A stretch of 64,000 bases of DNA from Oscillospiraceae bacterium (lineage in GTDB: Bacteria; Bacillota; Clostridia; Saccharofermentanales; Saccharofermentanaceae), in contig CADAKH010000005.1 in NCBI GenBank assembly GCA_902788505.1, positions 36,640 through 100,639 on the forward strand. Direction: 5' to 3'. Both the position numbers and the translations under genes were made by a program. The notes beneath the pieces were generated by a model. It was not told the origin of the DNA. It did no database searches and worked only from the letters and a program-made list of their open reading frames with translations. Below, piece by piece: positions 1-9,709 of the stretch. The first letter of the stretch is position 1. Every line of letters begins with the position of its first letter.

Positions 1-1039
1 CATAACAGTTAACGCCTGTAGCTATTACGGGATTTGCCTTGCATGCATCCTCAAGTCCTGACTTTGCGATCTCAAGACCGTAACGGAGAGTTGCATTTGT
101 AAGAGCGATCGTTGATGTTCTCGGAACAGAACCGGGCATATTGCCTACGCAGTAATGGACAACGCCGTCTTCAACATATACAGGATCATCATGTGTTGTA
201 ACGTGTGAAGATTCACCGCATCCGCCCTGGTCGATAGCAACGTCAACAAAGACAGCACCGTTCTTCATCTCAGGCAGATACTTGCGCTTGAAAAGCTTAG
301 GTGTTGAGCCGCCCGGAATAAGAACAGAACCGATTACGAGGTCTGCATTAATGACTGCTCTTTCAACATTGGAGTCGTTGGAAACGAGTGTCTGGATATG
401 TGAACCAAATCTGTTGTCGAGCTCTTCGAGTCTCTTGAGATTTACATCGAGAATGGTTACATTAGCGCCCATTCCGACTGCGATCTTACATGCGTTCATG
501 CCTACCGTACCGCCGCCAAGGATAACAACGTTTGCCTTGGGTGTGCCGGGTACGCCTGCAAGAAGAATGCCTTCGCCGCCGAACTTCTTTTCGAGATACT
601 TGGCGCCTTCCTGAATAGAGAGACGGCCTGCGATCTGTGACATAGGAGCAAGGCACGGGAGTGATCCGTCTTTTTCCTGAAGTGTCTCATAAGCAACAGC
701 TTTTACCTTGCCTGCAAGAAGAGCATCCGTCTGCTCCTTGTCTGCAGCGAGGTGGAGATATGTATAAAGGATGAGTCCTTCCTTGAAGAACGGATATTCC
801 TCCGGCAGGGGTTCTTTTACCTTGACCATCATGTCAACGAGAGCCCATACTTCGGCAGCATTGTCGATAAGTGATGCGCCTGCATCGATGTACTCGTTGT
901 CCGTAAAGCCGGAGCCAACGCCTGCACCCTTTTCCATATAGACATGGTGGCCGGCAGCAACATAGGCCTTGACATTGTCAGGTGTAAGTCCCACACGGAA
1001 CTCGTTGTTCTTGATCTCTTTTACGCATCCGATCTTCAT
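1..1039 (-). CDS. ald: Alanine dehydrogenase, 3' end cut by window
   Basis: Catalyses the reversible NAD-dependent deamination of L-alanine to pyruvate and ammonia in the cytoplasm. The 346 visible codons begin MKIGCVKEIKNNEFRVGLTP, the usual Ald N-terminus with the substrate-binding Arg of the EFRVGL segment, and include the dinucleotide-binding stretch VVILGGGTVGMNACK and the conserved block VAIDQGGC. The start is an ATG at 1037-1039 behind a GGGAGG site at 1050-1055. The family is about 370 residues long, so only the last two dozen or so residues lie beyond the left edge. It is transcribed away from the diguanylate cyclase at 1183. The assignment rests on full-length family similarity and is very secure. 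Confidence 0.95.
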   Translation of the reverse strand, partial: MKIGCVKEIKNNEFRVGLTPDNVKAYVAAGHHVYMEKGAGVGSGFTDNEYIDAGASLIDNAAEVWALVDMMVKVKEPLPEEYPFFKEGLILYTYLHLAADKEQTDALLAGKVKAVAYETLQEKDGSLPCLAPMSQIAGRLSIQEGAKYLEKKFGGEGILLAGVPGTPKANVVILGGGTVGMNACKIAVGMGANVTILDVNLKRLEELDNRFGSHIQTLVSNDSNVERAVINADLVIGSVLIPGGSTPKLFKRKYLPEMKNGAVFVDVAIDQGGCGESSHVTTHDDPVYVEDGVVHYCVGNMPGSVPRTSTIALTNATLRYGLEIAKSGLEDACKANPVIATGVNCY

Positions 1040-1182
1040 GTTCTGGATTCCTCCCAAATTTATTGTTCTGATAGCCGAACAGTTAATATTATATAGTATC
1101 TTTAAATATTTGTTTTCGATTCATTCACAACATGCTTTTTTTAGGTATTTATACTTTAAACTATCAAAAAGGAGGACTGGTT

Positions 1183-2199
1183 TTGGATTTTGCAAGGATC
1201 AGAAGATTTACATATATCATCAACAGTGTCATCCTGTTTCTCGTAATCGCGCTTGCAGGGTTCTTCTTCCTGTGCAAAGCTTCAATCCTTATCTGGTTCA
1301 GCATTCCGACTTTATTGGTTTACATAATCGGCTATATCCTGATATCCAAAGATCGTCTCGATATCTATGTAAGACTCGTTTATTTCTGGATCACATTCTA
1401 TATGTGCCTGTGCACTTTCTGTCTCGGATATAAGATCGGTTTCCATCTCTATTGTTTCTCGATGATACCTATCATCTTCTACACTGAATACATGGCTGAC
1501 AAGCTCGGCAGGACTAAGGTCAATGCTTTTGTGGCAAGCAGCATTATCGCTATCTGCTACCTCCTGTCCACCGGATATACCGCATTCAACGGACCGATCT
1601 ATGCTGTTGATAATTCGATCGCCGGTGCATTCTGGACTTTCAATTCGGTCATCGTAATCGCATTCCTGATCTTCTATTCCAGACTCATGTTAAGTCTCAT
1701 CGGCGACTATGAAAGCAAGCTTAAGGAAGCAGCTCTCGTGGACAGGCTTACGGGGCTTTATAACCGTCACTACATGACCGGAAAACTTGAAGAATCACTT
1801 AAAGGCAATGAACCTAAATTCGTTACCATGATCGACATAGATGACTTCAAAAAGATCAATGACAGATATGGCCACAATGCAGGCGATTACATCCTCGTCA
1901 ATGTTGCACGCATCATGCGTGAGGTCTGCAAAGGCTGCGACATCTCCCGCTGGGGCGGCGAGGAATTCCTAATCTATTCTTCAGGAAACCTTCGCGCAAA
2001 AGGTCTCCCAATGTTCGAGACGCTCCGTCAGAGAGTCGAATCCGAAGATTTTGTTTTCGGTGAGGAACATATAAAGGTGACTATCACTTCAGGCATGGCT
2101 GAATACGCCGGAGGTTCATCCGTTGACAAGTGGGTTAACGTAGCTGACGACAATCTTTATACAGGCAAAAAGACCGGCAAGAACAAGGTCGTCTACTGA
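1183..2199 (+). CDS. Membrane diguanylate cyclase (GGDEF)
   Basis: Makes cyclic di-GMP from two GTP. The N-terminal half (about residues 10-175) is a run of around six hydrophobic membrane segments with no recognisable extracellular domain. The C-terminal half is a GGDEF domain with the metal-binding MIDIDDFKKIND segment and an intact active-site loop GGEEF at residues 258-262, so it should be catalytically active. I chose a TTG start at 1183 because an AAGGAGG site (1169-1175) sits 7 nt before it. An in-frame ATG at 1132 lies upstream of that ribosome-binding site. The signal sensed by the membrane part cannot be told from sequence. Confidence 0.92.
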   Translation: MDFARIRRFTYIINSVILFLVIALAGFFFLCKASILIWFSIPTLLVYIIGYILISKDRLDIYVRLVYFWITFYMCLCTFCLGYKIGFHLYCFSMIPIIFYTEYMADKLGRTKVNAFVASSIIAICYLLSTGYTAFNGPIYAVDNSIAGAFWTFNSVIVIAFLIFYSRLMLSLIGDYESKLKEAALVDRLTGLYNRHYMTGKLEESLKGNEPKFVTMIDIDDFKKINDRYGHNAGDYILVNVARIMREVCKGCDISRWGGEEFLIYSSGNLRAKGLPMFETLRQRVESEDFVFGEEHIKVTITSGMAEYAGGSSVDKWVNVADDNLYTGKKTGKNKVVY

Positions 2200-2217
2200 A
2201 CCGCGGTAATTCCCTTG

Positions 2218-2226
2218 TGATATAAT
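2218..2226 (+). promoter_or_regulatory. Extended -10 promoter element
   Basis: The sequence TGATATAAT is a perfect extended -10 (TG-N-TATAAT) in the short gap between the diguanylate cyclase and the MmcQ/YjbR-like gene, about 30 nt before the ATG at 2258. No good -35 hexamer is visible, which extended -10 promoters can tolerate. It suggests the downstream gene has its own promoter. Confidence 0.45.
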
Positions 2227-2257
2227 TTGCTCAAAAGTCCATGGGGGGTGATCTGTC

Positions 2258-3016
2258 ATGGCCGAAAGAGCTGATATCCGTAATTCAATTGACAGATATA
2301 TTAAGGACCAATACGGCGCAGAGCCTGAATATCCCTGGCCGAAATATAATCAGCACGCAGTATATCGCCATCAGGACAACAAAAAGTGGTTCGCACTTAT
2401 CATGGAAGTTGACAGGGATAAGCTCGGGCTTTCCGGCAGCGGTTCCGTGTCTGTAATAAACCTCAAGATAGACGATGTGTTTTTCCGTGATGTGATAATA
2501 AAAGATGTCGGCATCATGCCTGCCTACCACATGAACAAACAACACTGGATAACCGTTCTGCTGGACGGAACAGTACTTTCTTCCGAAGTCGAAAAAATAA
2601 TCGACGTCAGCTTCAATGCAACAGCGCCAAAGCACCGCAAGAACAAGGTGCAAGAACCGCGTGAATGGATAATACCCGCAAACCCGAAGTTTTACGATGT
2701 TGAAGCGGCGTTTGCGAAAGACAGCATCATCACATGGAAGCAAGGCGCCGGCATAAACCAGGGCGACACAGTCTATATGTATGTCGCAGCACCGGTATCG
2801 GCGATCCTCTATAAATGCAGGGTTCTGGAAACAGACATTCCCTATGACTATCAGGATAAGAATCTCTCCATCAAAGCACTCATGAAGATCGAGCTTCTCA
2901 AACGTTACGATCGAGATGCATTCACTTTCTCAGTGCTCGGTGATAAGTACGGGATCTTCGCGATCAGAGGACCGAGAGGCGTACCGTTTTCGCTGAGCGA
3001 AGCACTGAATGTATAA
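2258..3016 (+). CDS. MmcQ/YjbR-like protein with C-terminal EVE-like domain
   Basis: A 252-residue cytoplasmic protein. Residues 1 to about 120 resemble the MmcQ/YjbR (CyaY-like fold) family, with the typical YPWPKY, KKWFALI and GIMPAYHMNKQHWITV segments. Residues from about 130 to the end (EWIIPANPKFYDV, WKQGAGINQGDTVYMY, GPRGVPFSLSEAL) resemble EVE-like domains, which in other proteins bind modified nucleic acid bases or small ligands. The fusion is known in Firmicutes but its role is not established. The ATG at 2258 follows a GGGGGGTGAT ribosome-binding site. The domain calls come from motif memory, so function is left open. Confidence 0.75.
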   Translation: MAERADIRNSIDRYIKDQYGAEPEYPWPKYNQHAVYRHQDNKKWFALIMEVDRDKLGLSGSGSVSVINLKIDDVFFRDVIIKDVGIMPAYHMNKQHWITVLLDGTVLSSEVEKIIDVSFNATAPKHRKNKVQEPREWIIPANPKFYDVEAAFAKDSIITWKQGAGINQGDTVYMYVAAPVSAILYKCRVLETDIPYDYQDKNLSIKALMKIELLKRYDRDAFTFSVLGDKYGIFAIRGPRGVPFSLSEALNV

Positions 3017-3173
3017 ATTGCAGATAAATCCTAAACGATAAACAGGAAATCAGCAAAAGTCTGTATAAAGTCGTACTTTTACCTGATTATTCTCGAAAAA
3101 TATAAATGTCATGGTAAAAATCCGGCAGTGCCTGATTTTTTCTGATCTTTTGAAATCAGTAAAAAAGCGGGCA
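3017..3173. other. Convergent intergenic spacer with inverted repeats
   Basis: This AT-rich gap separates two convergent genes. It contains repeated CTGATT and AATCAG segments: AAATCAG near 3046, CTGATTAT near 3083, CTGATTTT near 3132 and AAATCAG near 3152. These could fold as one or two hairpins. They may serve as a two-way terminator or be a decayed copy of the palindromic intergenic elements seen at 23.66, 30.93 and 54.40 kb, but the spacing (about 49 bp) and arms do not match well enough to assign it. Confidence 0.35.
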
Positions 3174-4667
3174 TTAAGAAAGTATTACATTCGATACATA
3201 CGTCATCAGGGTGACGGAGATGTTGATCATCATCAGAACCGTGAAGACCAGAAGATGCGTTCTGATCTTGTAGTAGACGGTTGCGATGAACTCTCTTATG
3301 AATGCGTTTATAAAGAAATAACTCTTGGTCCTGCTGCCGATTCCTTCCGTTTTGATGCGCTGCCTTGATGCAAGGAAGCCTGCGCGGAATACATGATAAT
3401 TGGTTGTGGCAAAAGCGATTTTCGGCACTTTTTTGCGCGTTGTCTTTTTGATTATTTCAACTGATCTGGCGAAGTTCTCGTAAGTGTTGGTTGCCTTATC
3501 TTCGATCAGGATTGAAGATTCCGGGATCCCCTGCTTCAACAGATATTTGTGTATGGCTTCCGCTTCGGTGATGACTTCGTTTTTGCCCTTTCCGCCGGTG
3601 GGGATGAAGATAATGTCTTTGCCGGTTGCTTCTTTCTGCATTTTGGCAAACTCGATCGCACGGTCGATCCTTGACTGGAGAAGTTTGGTCGGAGTGCCGT
3701 CTTTGCGCATCTGGCAGCCGAGTATCAGGATGTAATCCTTATCAAAAGCAGGAATGTGGTGGGCTGCCCTTATGCCGAGTATTATCGATCCGGCAAGAAT
3801 GCACTCGAAATAGACAACGATGATTCCTGCCGTTCTTTCGATGAACATGCCGATAAAACGGCCGGGGCCGGTATATTGGTGAACATCTATGAATGTTGAG
3901 TTCTGAAGGATATATGAGACTGTTGCGGGAGTAACTGTTGCAATCAGCAGGAAAATGCTGAGGATAGCGGCAAGCATATTGCGCCATGTGCGGCCTTCAC
4001 GGCTGAGAAGACGGATATTGCTTGCTGTTGCAAGGATAGCCATTAATACCGCAATCGGCATTGTCAGGATTGCAAATGTCTGGAGAAAATCTAGGAAGCT
4101 TGAAAGCACATCCATCAGACCCATCCTGTGAGTCGTTATAAGGTTTACGAGATTCATGAGAAAGCTGCCTGACATGAAGATGATGAGACCGCTGGAGAGT
4201 ATATTCCGTGTGCGGTAGATATTTTTGTGAAGGCTTCTTCTGTACATGATTATGAGATCTGTAAGAATGATCGCCAGATAAACTGCAAGGCTTACTCTGA
4301 CAAAGAAACTTCCGGTGAAATCTCCGAAGTAATCCTCACTTGTGATTATGCCGTTGCCGTGAACATATAACACCGCAGGAGAAGAGCTTGCATCACCTGC
4401 CTGAACCGTCAGGTATGCCTTGCCCGGATTTTTGGATCTTACCTTTACAAGAGCAGTGTTCCCTTCGGTGCGGGAATAGATTATTTCCAGAGTATCTTTG
4501 CCGCCGTCTTCGATGATCTCAACAGGAACTGTGCCGTCCGTGGGATGGGGAACATTTTCGACATAACACAGATACTCATGGCCGACAAAAGATACGTAGA
4601 TATAGCAGGCGATCACCATGACGATCGCCAGCAGAAGATATCTGAGTTTTAGGAATAATCTCTTCAT
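3174..4667 (-). CDS. Membrane protein with C-terminal YdcF/SanA (DUF218) domain
   Basis: A 497-residue integral membrane protein. An N-terminal membrane anchor is followed by an extracytoplasmic stretch of about 90 residues, then about five hydrophobic segments (roughly residues 120-300). Next comes a DUF218 domain (AFDKDYILILGCQMRKDG, TGGKGKNE, EDKATNTYENF, TNYHVFRAGFLA), and a last membrane segment at the C-terminus. Family members such as SanA, ElyC and YdcF are linked to envelope integrity, but their chemistry is unresolved. It is divergent from the GH94 gene. The ATG at 4667 has no clear Shine-Dalgarno site. The YdcF call is solid; the physiological role is unknown. Confidence 0.85.
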   Translation of the reverse strand: MKRLFLKLRYLLLAIVMVIACYIYVSFVGHEYLCYVENVPHPTDGTVPVEIIEDGGKDTLEIIYSRTEGNTALVKVRSKNPGKAYLTVQAGDASSSPAVLYVHGNGIITSEDYFGDFTGSFFVRVSLAVYLAIILTDLIIMYRRSLHKNIYRTRNILSSGLIIFMSGSFLMNLVNLITTHRMGLMDVLSSFLDFLQTFAILTMPIAVLMAILATASNIRLLSREGRTWRNMLAAILSIFLLIATVTPATVSYILQNSTFIDVHQYTGPGRFIGMFIERTAGIIVVYFECILAGSIILGIRAAHHIPAFDKDYILILGCQMRKDGTPTKLLQSRIDRAIEFAKMQKEATGKDIIFIPTGGKGKNEVITEAEAIHKYLLKQGIPESSILIEDKATNTYENFARSVEIIKKTTRKKVPKIAFATTNYHVFRAGFLASRQRIKTEGIGSRTKSYFFINAFIREFIATVYYKIRTHLLVFTVLMMINISVTLMTYVSNVILS

Positions 4668-4756
4668 AAATAAAATTATACTTTAAATGTATAAGGAAAA
4701 AGGCAGCGTAGTTTTCTATAATGAAAGAAGTGATTCGTTTTTAAGGAGATCTGCCC

Positions 4757-7426
4757 ATGAAAGGTTATGAATTCATTGACAACAAAGGTACATTTAAGCT
4801 TGAAGATCCTGATCTTTACAGCTATCTGTATTTTCCGGTCGGCTCATCAAGCGGAATGATGGGTTCTCTTACGCCCGAATTCGGTGGAGATCTCAAGACT
4901 TCCCAAAACACATTCATATTAGAGCCCGTGTCATCGGACAACCTTCACAACAACCGTTCCACAAGGAATTTCTGGATCTGCCTTGATGACGGAACTCTCA
5001 TATCGGCAACCGGGGCATCAGCTTCTTCACATGCGAAAAGATTTACTTCCGGAAAGGACAAGGTCACATTATACGGCGGTCTTCTCTGGCAGAGCGTTGA
5101 GCGCGAGATAAACGGCTGCGGTCTTAAGACTCAGGTGACAACTTTTGTTCCTGCCGAGACCTCCGATAAGATCGAACTCACACTCGTTAAGATCACAAAT
5201 ACCGGTGCTTCGGATATCACATTCACACCCACTGCTGCAACGCCGGTCTACGGACGTTCGGCTGACAACATCAGAGACCACAGAAATGTTACTTCAATGC
5301 TTAACAGGATGTGCGTCACGGAATACGGCATCACCAACGATCCGACCCTTACTTTTGACGAAAGAGGACACAGAAGAAACAAAGTCGCATACGGTTTCTT
5401 TGCAGCAGAAGGCAACGGTGCAAAACCGGTATCCTTCTGCCCTGTTGCAGAAGACTTCATCGGAGAGGGAGGCGCTTTTGATAACCCGAGATTCCCGGTA
5501 ACAGGTGAACCTTCTTCCCTGCCCGGTGCGCGCGCAGACGGATTCGAAGCTATGGGTGCGGCAATGTTCTCGAAGAAGACGCTTAAAGCCGGAGAAAGCG
5601 CAGAATATGTTTTCGCACTCATAATAGATGACATAGATAAGCCGTCAGATACAGAAGATGAGATCAGGGATGTCTCTTCCGCACTGCAGGCAAAGGCTTC
5701 AGGATATCTGTCCGCTGATGTTTTCGAAAGTGAGCTTGAAAAGAATAAAGAATACTGGGACAAAAAAAATAACATAAGCTTCCACACCGGTGATAAGGCA
5801 TTCGATAACTGGATGTACTGGGTCGGAGTTCAGCCGATGCTTCGAAGGATCTACGGCTGTTCATTCCTTCCGCACCACGATTACGGCAAGGGCGGCAGAG
5901 GCTGGAGAGACCTGTGGCAGGACTGCCTCGCGCTGATCATCATGGATCCCTCCGATGTCAGGGGAATGCTCGTTGATAACTTCGGAGGAGTAAGGACTGA
6001 CGGAACCAATGCAACAATAATCGGAAGCGGAAGCGGCGAATTCATAGCAGACCGTAACGGGATCACGAGAGTCTGGATGGATCACGCAATGTGGCCATTC
6101 ATGACCATGGATCTCTACATCAGGCAGACGGGCGACCTGAAGATCCTTGATGAGACTGCTCCCTACTTTATCGACCGTCAGGTCATGCGCGGCGAGGAGC
6201 TCCTTGATAAAGACACAGACATCAGCAGAAGATCGGAGGGTTCCGTTATCGAGCATCTCCTGCTCCAGAACTTCACTTCCTTCTTTGATGTCGGTGAACA
6301 CGGGCACATGAAGCTCAGAGGCGCCGACTGGAACGACGCACTGGATATGGGCAAAGACAAAGGCGAGAGCGTTGCATTCACGGCAGCTTATGCAGGCAAC
6401 TACAAAAAGCTCGCGTCGATCCTCAGAGAGTACAAAAAGTCATCCGGAAAGGACACAATAGAGGCTGCAGAAGAGCTTGAAGGCCTTCTCGGCGTATTTG
6501 ATGCGGATAAGCTGCAAACCGTATTAAATCAGTACTGTAACAGTGTTAAAACCGGGTTTTCGGGTGCCAAAAAGAGTTTTGGCATAGACGATCTTGCAGA
6601 CGACCTCGAAAAGAAGTCTGACTGGATCACATCTCACATCAGACAGACCGAATGGTTCACTGACAGTGAAGGATATTCCCGCTATAACGGTTATTACGAT
6701 AACAGCGGAAGTGCCCTTGAGAAGAACGGCGATAAGCACGGCAAGCCTGCAATGATGCTTACAAGCCAGGTGTTTACGGTCATGTCCGGAATTGCATCGG
6801 AAGATCAGGTTGCGAAGATCGTTGAATCTGCCGACAGATATATCTACGATGCTTCGATCGGCGGATATAAGCTCAATACCGACTTCCATGAGATCAAGAC
6901 TGATATGGGCCGTATGTTCGGCTTCTCGTATGGTCAGAAAGAGAACGGTGCTGTCTTCTCGCACATGACGGTTATGTTTGGCAATGCCCTCTACTCAAGA
7001 GGATTTGTGTCTGAGGGATGGAAAGTCTTGGGTTCGTTATACCGCCACGCAACAGACTTCGGTCAGAGCAAGATCTATCCGGGTGTTCCTGAATACTTCG
7101 ATCCCAAAGGAAGAGGTGTTTACCACTATCTCACCGGTGCGGCAAGCTGGCTTATGCTCACTGTTCTGACCGAGATGTTCGGCATCAGGGGTTCTTTTGG
7201 CGACATGTGCTTTGAGCCAAAGCTCCTGCCTTCACAGTTCGACAGCGAAGGCAAGGCATCGGTAAGCTTTGAATTCAACGGCAAGCCCGTTACTGTTGTA
7301 TATAAGAAGGCTGACAATGCTTCAAAGATTACAAAGATCAGTGTTGACGGCGTCCTTGTAAGCGAAGGTGAAAAAATCCTTCCCAAAGACAGGATCGGAA
7401 GCCTGATAGAAGTGGATCTCAGTTAA
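4757..7426 (+). CDS. GH94-family disaccharide phosphorylase
   Basis: An 889-residue cytoplasmic enzyme of the cellobiose phosphorylase family, which cleaves a beta-glucoside with inorganic phosphate to give alpha-glucose 1-phosphate. The N-terminal beta-sandwich (residues 1 to about 300) is followed by an (alpha/alpha)6 barrel carrying GRGWRDLWQDC and ADWNDALDMG (residues 523-527 hold the DWND motif, site of the catalytic Asp), then YPGVPEYFDPKGRGVYHYLTG. These motifs differ from classic cellobiose phosphorylases (RDSNQD, SDWNDCLN), so laminaribiose-type or another specificity is possible. The start has a TAAGGAGAT site and a TATAAT at 4717-4722. No signal peptide, so the substrate must be imported. 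Confidence 0.88.
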   Translation: MKGYEFIDNKGTFKLEDPDLYSYLYFPVGSSSGMMGSLTPEFGGDLKTSQNTFILEPVSSDNLHNNRSTRNFWICLDDGTLISATGASASSHAKRFTSGKDKVTLYGGLLWQSVEREINGCGLKTQVTTFVPAETSDKIELTLVKITNTGASDITFTPTAATPVYGRSADNIRDHRNVTSMLNRMCVTEYGITNDPTLTFDERGHRRNKVAYGFFAAEGNGAKPVSFCPVAEDFIGEGGAFDNPRFPVTGEPSSLPGARADGFEAMGAAMFSKKTLKAGESAEYVFALIIDDIDKPSDTEDEIRDVSSALQAKASGYLSADVFESELEKNKEYWDKKNNISFHTGDKAFDNWMYWVGVQPMLRRIYGCSFLPHHDYGKGGRGWRDLWQDCLALIIMDPSDVRGMLVDNFGGVRTDGTNATIIGSGSGEFIADRNGITRVWMDHAMWPFMTMDLYIRQTGDLKILDETAPYFIDRQVMRGEELLDKDTDISRRSEGSVIEHLLLQNFTSFFDVGEHGHMKLRGADWNDALDMGKDKGESVAFTAAYAGNYKKLASILREYKKSSGKDTIEAAEELEGLLGVFDADKLQTVLNQYCNSVKTGFSGAKKSFGIDDLADDLEKKSDWITSHIRQTEWFTDSEGYSRYNGYYDNSGSALEKNGDKHGKPAMMLTSQVFTVMSGIASEDQVAKIVESADRYIYDASIGGYKLNTDFHEIKTDMGRMFGFSYGQKENGAVFSHMTVMFGNALYSRGFVSEGWKVLGSLYRHATDFGQSKIYPGVPEYFDPKGRGVYHYLTGAASWLMLTVLTEMFGIRGSFGDMCFEPKLLPSQFDSEGKASVSFEFNGKPVTVVYKKADNASKITKISVDGVLVSEGEKILPKDRIGSLIEVDLS

Positions 7427-7431
7427 GGGCT

Positions 7432-9090
7432 TTAAGTTCTTTTCTTTACCAGATAGTATTCACCGAGTGTGCCTTCAGTAAGACTGATATAAGTCACTTT
7501 CTGGCCGCCTGAAAGCTCTTTTATGGTTTGATACGGATCCATTCCGTCAAGCCAGTAATCAGATGTGCCGATAAACACGACGAACTGATCTTCATTATTC
7601 AGGCACTCTTCAAATGCGCCGCTTTCTTTAATGCTGTTTTTCGTTCCGAGATAAACATCATTGAACTTCATTATCTTTGTGAGATTTCCGGTAGGAACAG
7701 CTGTGCTTCTCTCATCCTCGGTACCGATGATCAGAAGCTTACAGTCAGAATACTCACTGAGGACCTCATCACTTTCTGAAGTCTCCCTGAAAAGATAAGG
7801 CGACATTCTGTTTACGGTTCCATAAACAAAGGCTGAGACGGAATATACCGTGAGTGCCACTATCAGTATCTTCTGTATCAAACCCTTTGAGCCTGCATAT
7901 TTGTCTAACAGATAAGCAGCCAGAATATACATCAGAGGGACTATGTAATAGATGTATCTCAGATAAACATACTCTCCGCCGATAAATGACACGGAAAGGA
8001 AAGTTGCCGCGAAAACACCTGCCATCCATAAAGCTTCGGGAGTCTGTTTCAAAGCTGACTTTTTGTTTTTGATTATCTTCAGCACTAACAGGACTGCAAT
8101 TACAGCTCCCAAAGCAATACAGAGTCTGTTGCCGGCATTTCCGTATCCGGTGTGATCGATAAGAGTCTCGGCAAGATCACGTGCCTGACGCAGGTGAAGC
8201 CTGATATTGAAAAAATTGTTTGAAACCTCGTTGCCGATATTATTGGTATCTGAACCGAATGCCTGTGTCAGGATAAAAGGAAATGAAAAATAAACAAGCA
8301 CAACGCTTAACAGAGAACCGAATCCATGTATAAAGAACAGTTTGATCTTTTTTTGTGTAAGCAGATAAATCTCGAAAAACAGAACTCCCCAAAAGCTGAG
8401 CACCAGTGAATAGTACTGTGTTATTCCGCCCAGGAAGATAAAGAGCCAGATCAGTCCGATCTTTGTTTTGGTTATTCCCTCTTTCATCAGGCTGATAGTG
8501 AGATAACATATCATCAGTGATATAAAAGTCAGCATCATATACATCCTGATAAATGTCACTGTCTCAACTGCAATAGGAGAGAAACCGTAAACAACAACAG
8601 GAAGAAGCTGCATAAGTTTCGAAGTGATCATCCTCCGGGAGATCTGATAAATGAGGATATCAACTCCGATCAGGAACAGAATATTGACCACAAGACCAAA
8701 CCATTTGCTGAACTGATCCGGGAAAAAGGAACATACAGTGTGTATTACCCAGTAGTACAACGGAGGATGGCAATCAAGCGAATTGTTGTAATAGACCTTG
8801 TCATAAGCGAATTTCTCACCGTCCTGAACAGTGATAAAACTCTCGTACTGATCACCGGATACCCACTTATCCCACTTGGTTTCATCGTTTGCTATCCGGT
8901 CAGTATGATAACTGTTAGATAATAAATAACTGTATATCTCGTCGATGTGATACTCTTTTTTGCCGCTGCAGACTATCATCATGGCAATGATCTGGAAAAA
9001 GATTATTACTGCAAGGAAAAACATTCCGAGTTTGCCGGAGATCTTCTTGCCGGTCCGAATGCCTGCTGCCTGGGCTGTAATTCCTGTCAT
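7432..9090 (-). CDS. Polytopic membrane glycosyltransferase (GT39/ArnT-like, GT-C)
   Basis: A 552-residue membrane protein with about 11 hydrophobic segments. Its first long outer loop holds HIDEIYSY, matching the acidic catalytic motif of GT-C enzymes that use polyprenyl-phosphate sugars, and the loop also carries DCHPPLYYWVIH, typical of the family 39/ArnT group. The extracellular C-terminal region (from about residue 440) is soluble. It probably transfers a sugar to a lipid, protein or wall polymer on the outer face; the acceptor is unknown. It starts at an ATG behind GAGGACAGG, 23 nt downstream of a lipoprotein gene, so the two are likely one transcript. It converges with the GH94 gene, 5 nt apart. 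Confidence 0.82.
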   Translation of the reverse strand: MTGITAQAAGIRTGKKISGKLGMFFLAVIIFFQIIAMMIVCSGKKEYHIDEIYSYLLSNSYHTDRIANDETKWDKWVSGDQYESFITVQDGEKFAYDKVYYNNSLDCHPPLYYWVIHTVCSFFPDQFSKWFGLVVNILFLIGVDILIYQISRRMITSKLMQLLPVVVYGFSPIAVETVTFIRMYMMLTFISLMICYLTISLMKEGITKTKIGLIWLFIFLGGITQYYSLVLSFWGVLFFEIYLLTQKKIKLFFIHGFGSLLSVVLVYFSFPFILTQAFGSDTNNIGNEVSNNFFNIRLHLRQARDLAETLIDHTGYGNAGNRLCIALGAVIAVLLVLKIIKNKKSALKQTPEALWMAGVFAATFLSVSFIGGEYVYLRYIYYIVPLMYILAAYLLDKYAGSKGLIQKILIVALTVYSVSAFVYGTVNRMSPYLFRETSESDEVLSEYSDCKLLIIGTEDERSTAVPTGNLTKIMKFNDVYLGTKNSIKESGAFEECLNNEDQFVVFIGTSDYWLDGMDPYQTIKELSGGQKVTYISLTEGTLGEYYLVKKRT

Positions 9091-9113
9091 TATCCTGTCC
9101 TCTGCTGTCTCAC

Positions 9114-9575
9114 TTAAACATCTCTTTTAAAGATTTGGTCAGGAAGTTTGGACTGGACAAGAATGGTGTCGCCGTTAAAGGTAAAAGTATATTCCCATCC
9201 GCCGTGATCCTGGGCGGTGCCGATCTCGGAAGCAACCGTTTTCTCAGGGTTGTCAAATTCCATTTTATAAATAAACTCTTCAATCTGGCCTTCTTCATAA
9301 TGCCAGAAAGTCAATCTGAAGCCGTCTGAAGTAACATCTTTTATCTCAAAATGCTCTTCCGTATCTGTTGCAAGCCAGCTGCCCTCCCATGCCGGAGGTT
9401 CGGCTGTAGTCTCAGTGACAGTCACTGCTGCCGTCTCTTCTGTTGTCTCGAATACTTCTGTCTGCTCCGTAACCGTCGTTGCAGGTAATTCTTCAGTCTG
9501 TCCGGGCTCTTTGCTGCATGATGTCACTGCAAGAAGCAGCGCTGCCGATAAAACAGATGCTGTTATTCTTTTCAT
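9114..9575 (-). CDS. Small Thr/Glu-rich lipoprotein
   Basis: A 153-residue secreted lipoprotein. It has a basic N-terminus, a hydrophobic core and the lipobox AVTSC near residue 20. A Thr/Glu-rich linker (TTVTEQTEVFETTEETAAVTV) reaches to about residue 60, followed by a compact domain of about 90 residues (WEGSWLATDTEEHFEIKDV) that resembles small lipocalin-like folds. I chose the ATG at 9575, which follows GGAG by five bases; the in-frame GTG at 9581 abuts that site. It lies just upstream of the membrane glycosyltransferase and is probably co-expressed. No specific function can be assigned. Confidence 0.8.
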   Translation of the reverse strand: MKRITASVLSAALLLAVTSCSKEPGQTEELPATTVTEQTEVFETTEETAAVTVTETTAEPPAWEGSWLATDTEEHFEIKDVTSDGFRLTFWHYEEGQIEEFIYKMEFDNPEKTVASEIGTAQDHGGWEYTFTFNGDTILVQSKLPDQIFKRDV

Positions 9576-9709
9576 ATACACTCCAAATTTTAAGATGAAG
9601 CTATTATATACGACACTCGCGGCAAAATTAAGGGAACTGTCATCAAAACCCTTATTATGTCAGTTCAGGGGACAGTACTGTGCCTTAAAAGTGTCTGAAA
9701 AGACTGCGG

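Noticed and set aside
1132..1182. ATG start at 1132 for the diguanylate cyclase
   Set aside because: The extra 17 codons contain the AAGGAGG ribosome-binding site itself, which is well spaced for the TTG at 1183.
5145..6381. Several long minus-strand and alternate-frame ORFs inside the GH94 gene
   Set aside because: They are shadows of a well-supported 889-residue enzyme, lack ribosome-binding sites and have serine- and proline-rich low-complexity translations.
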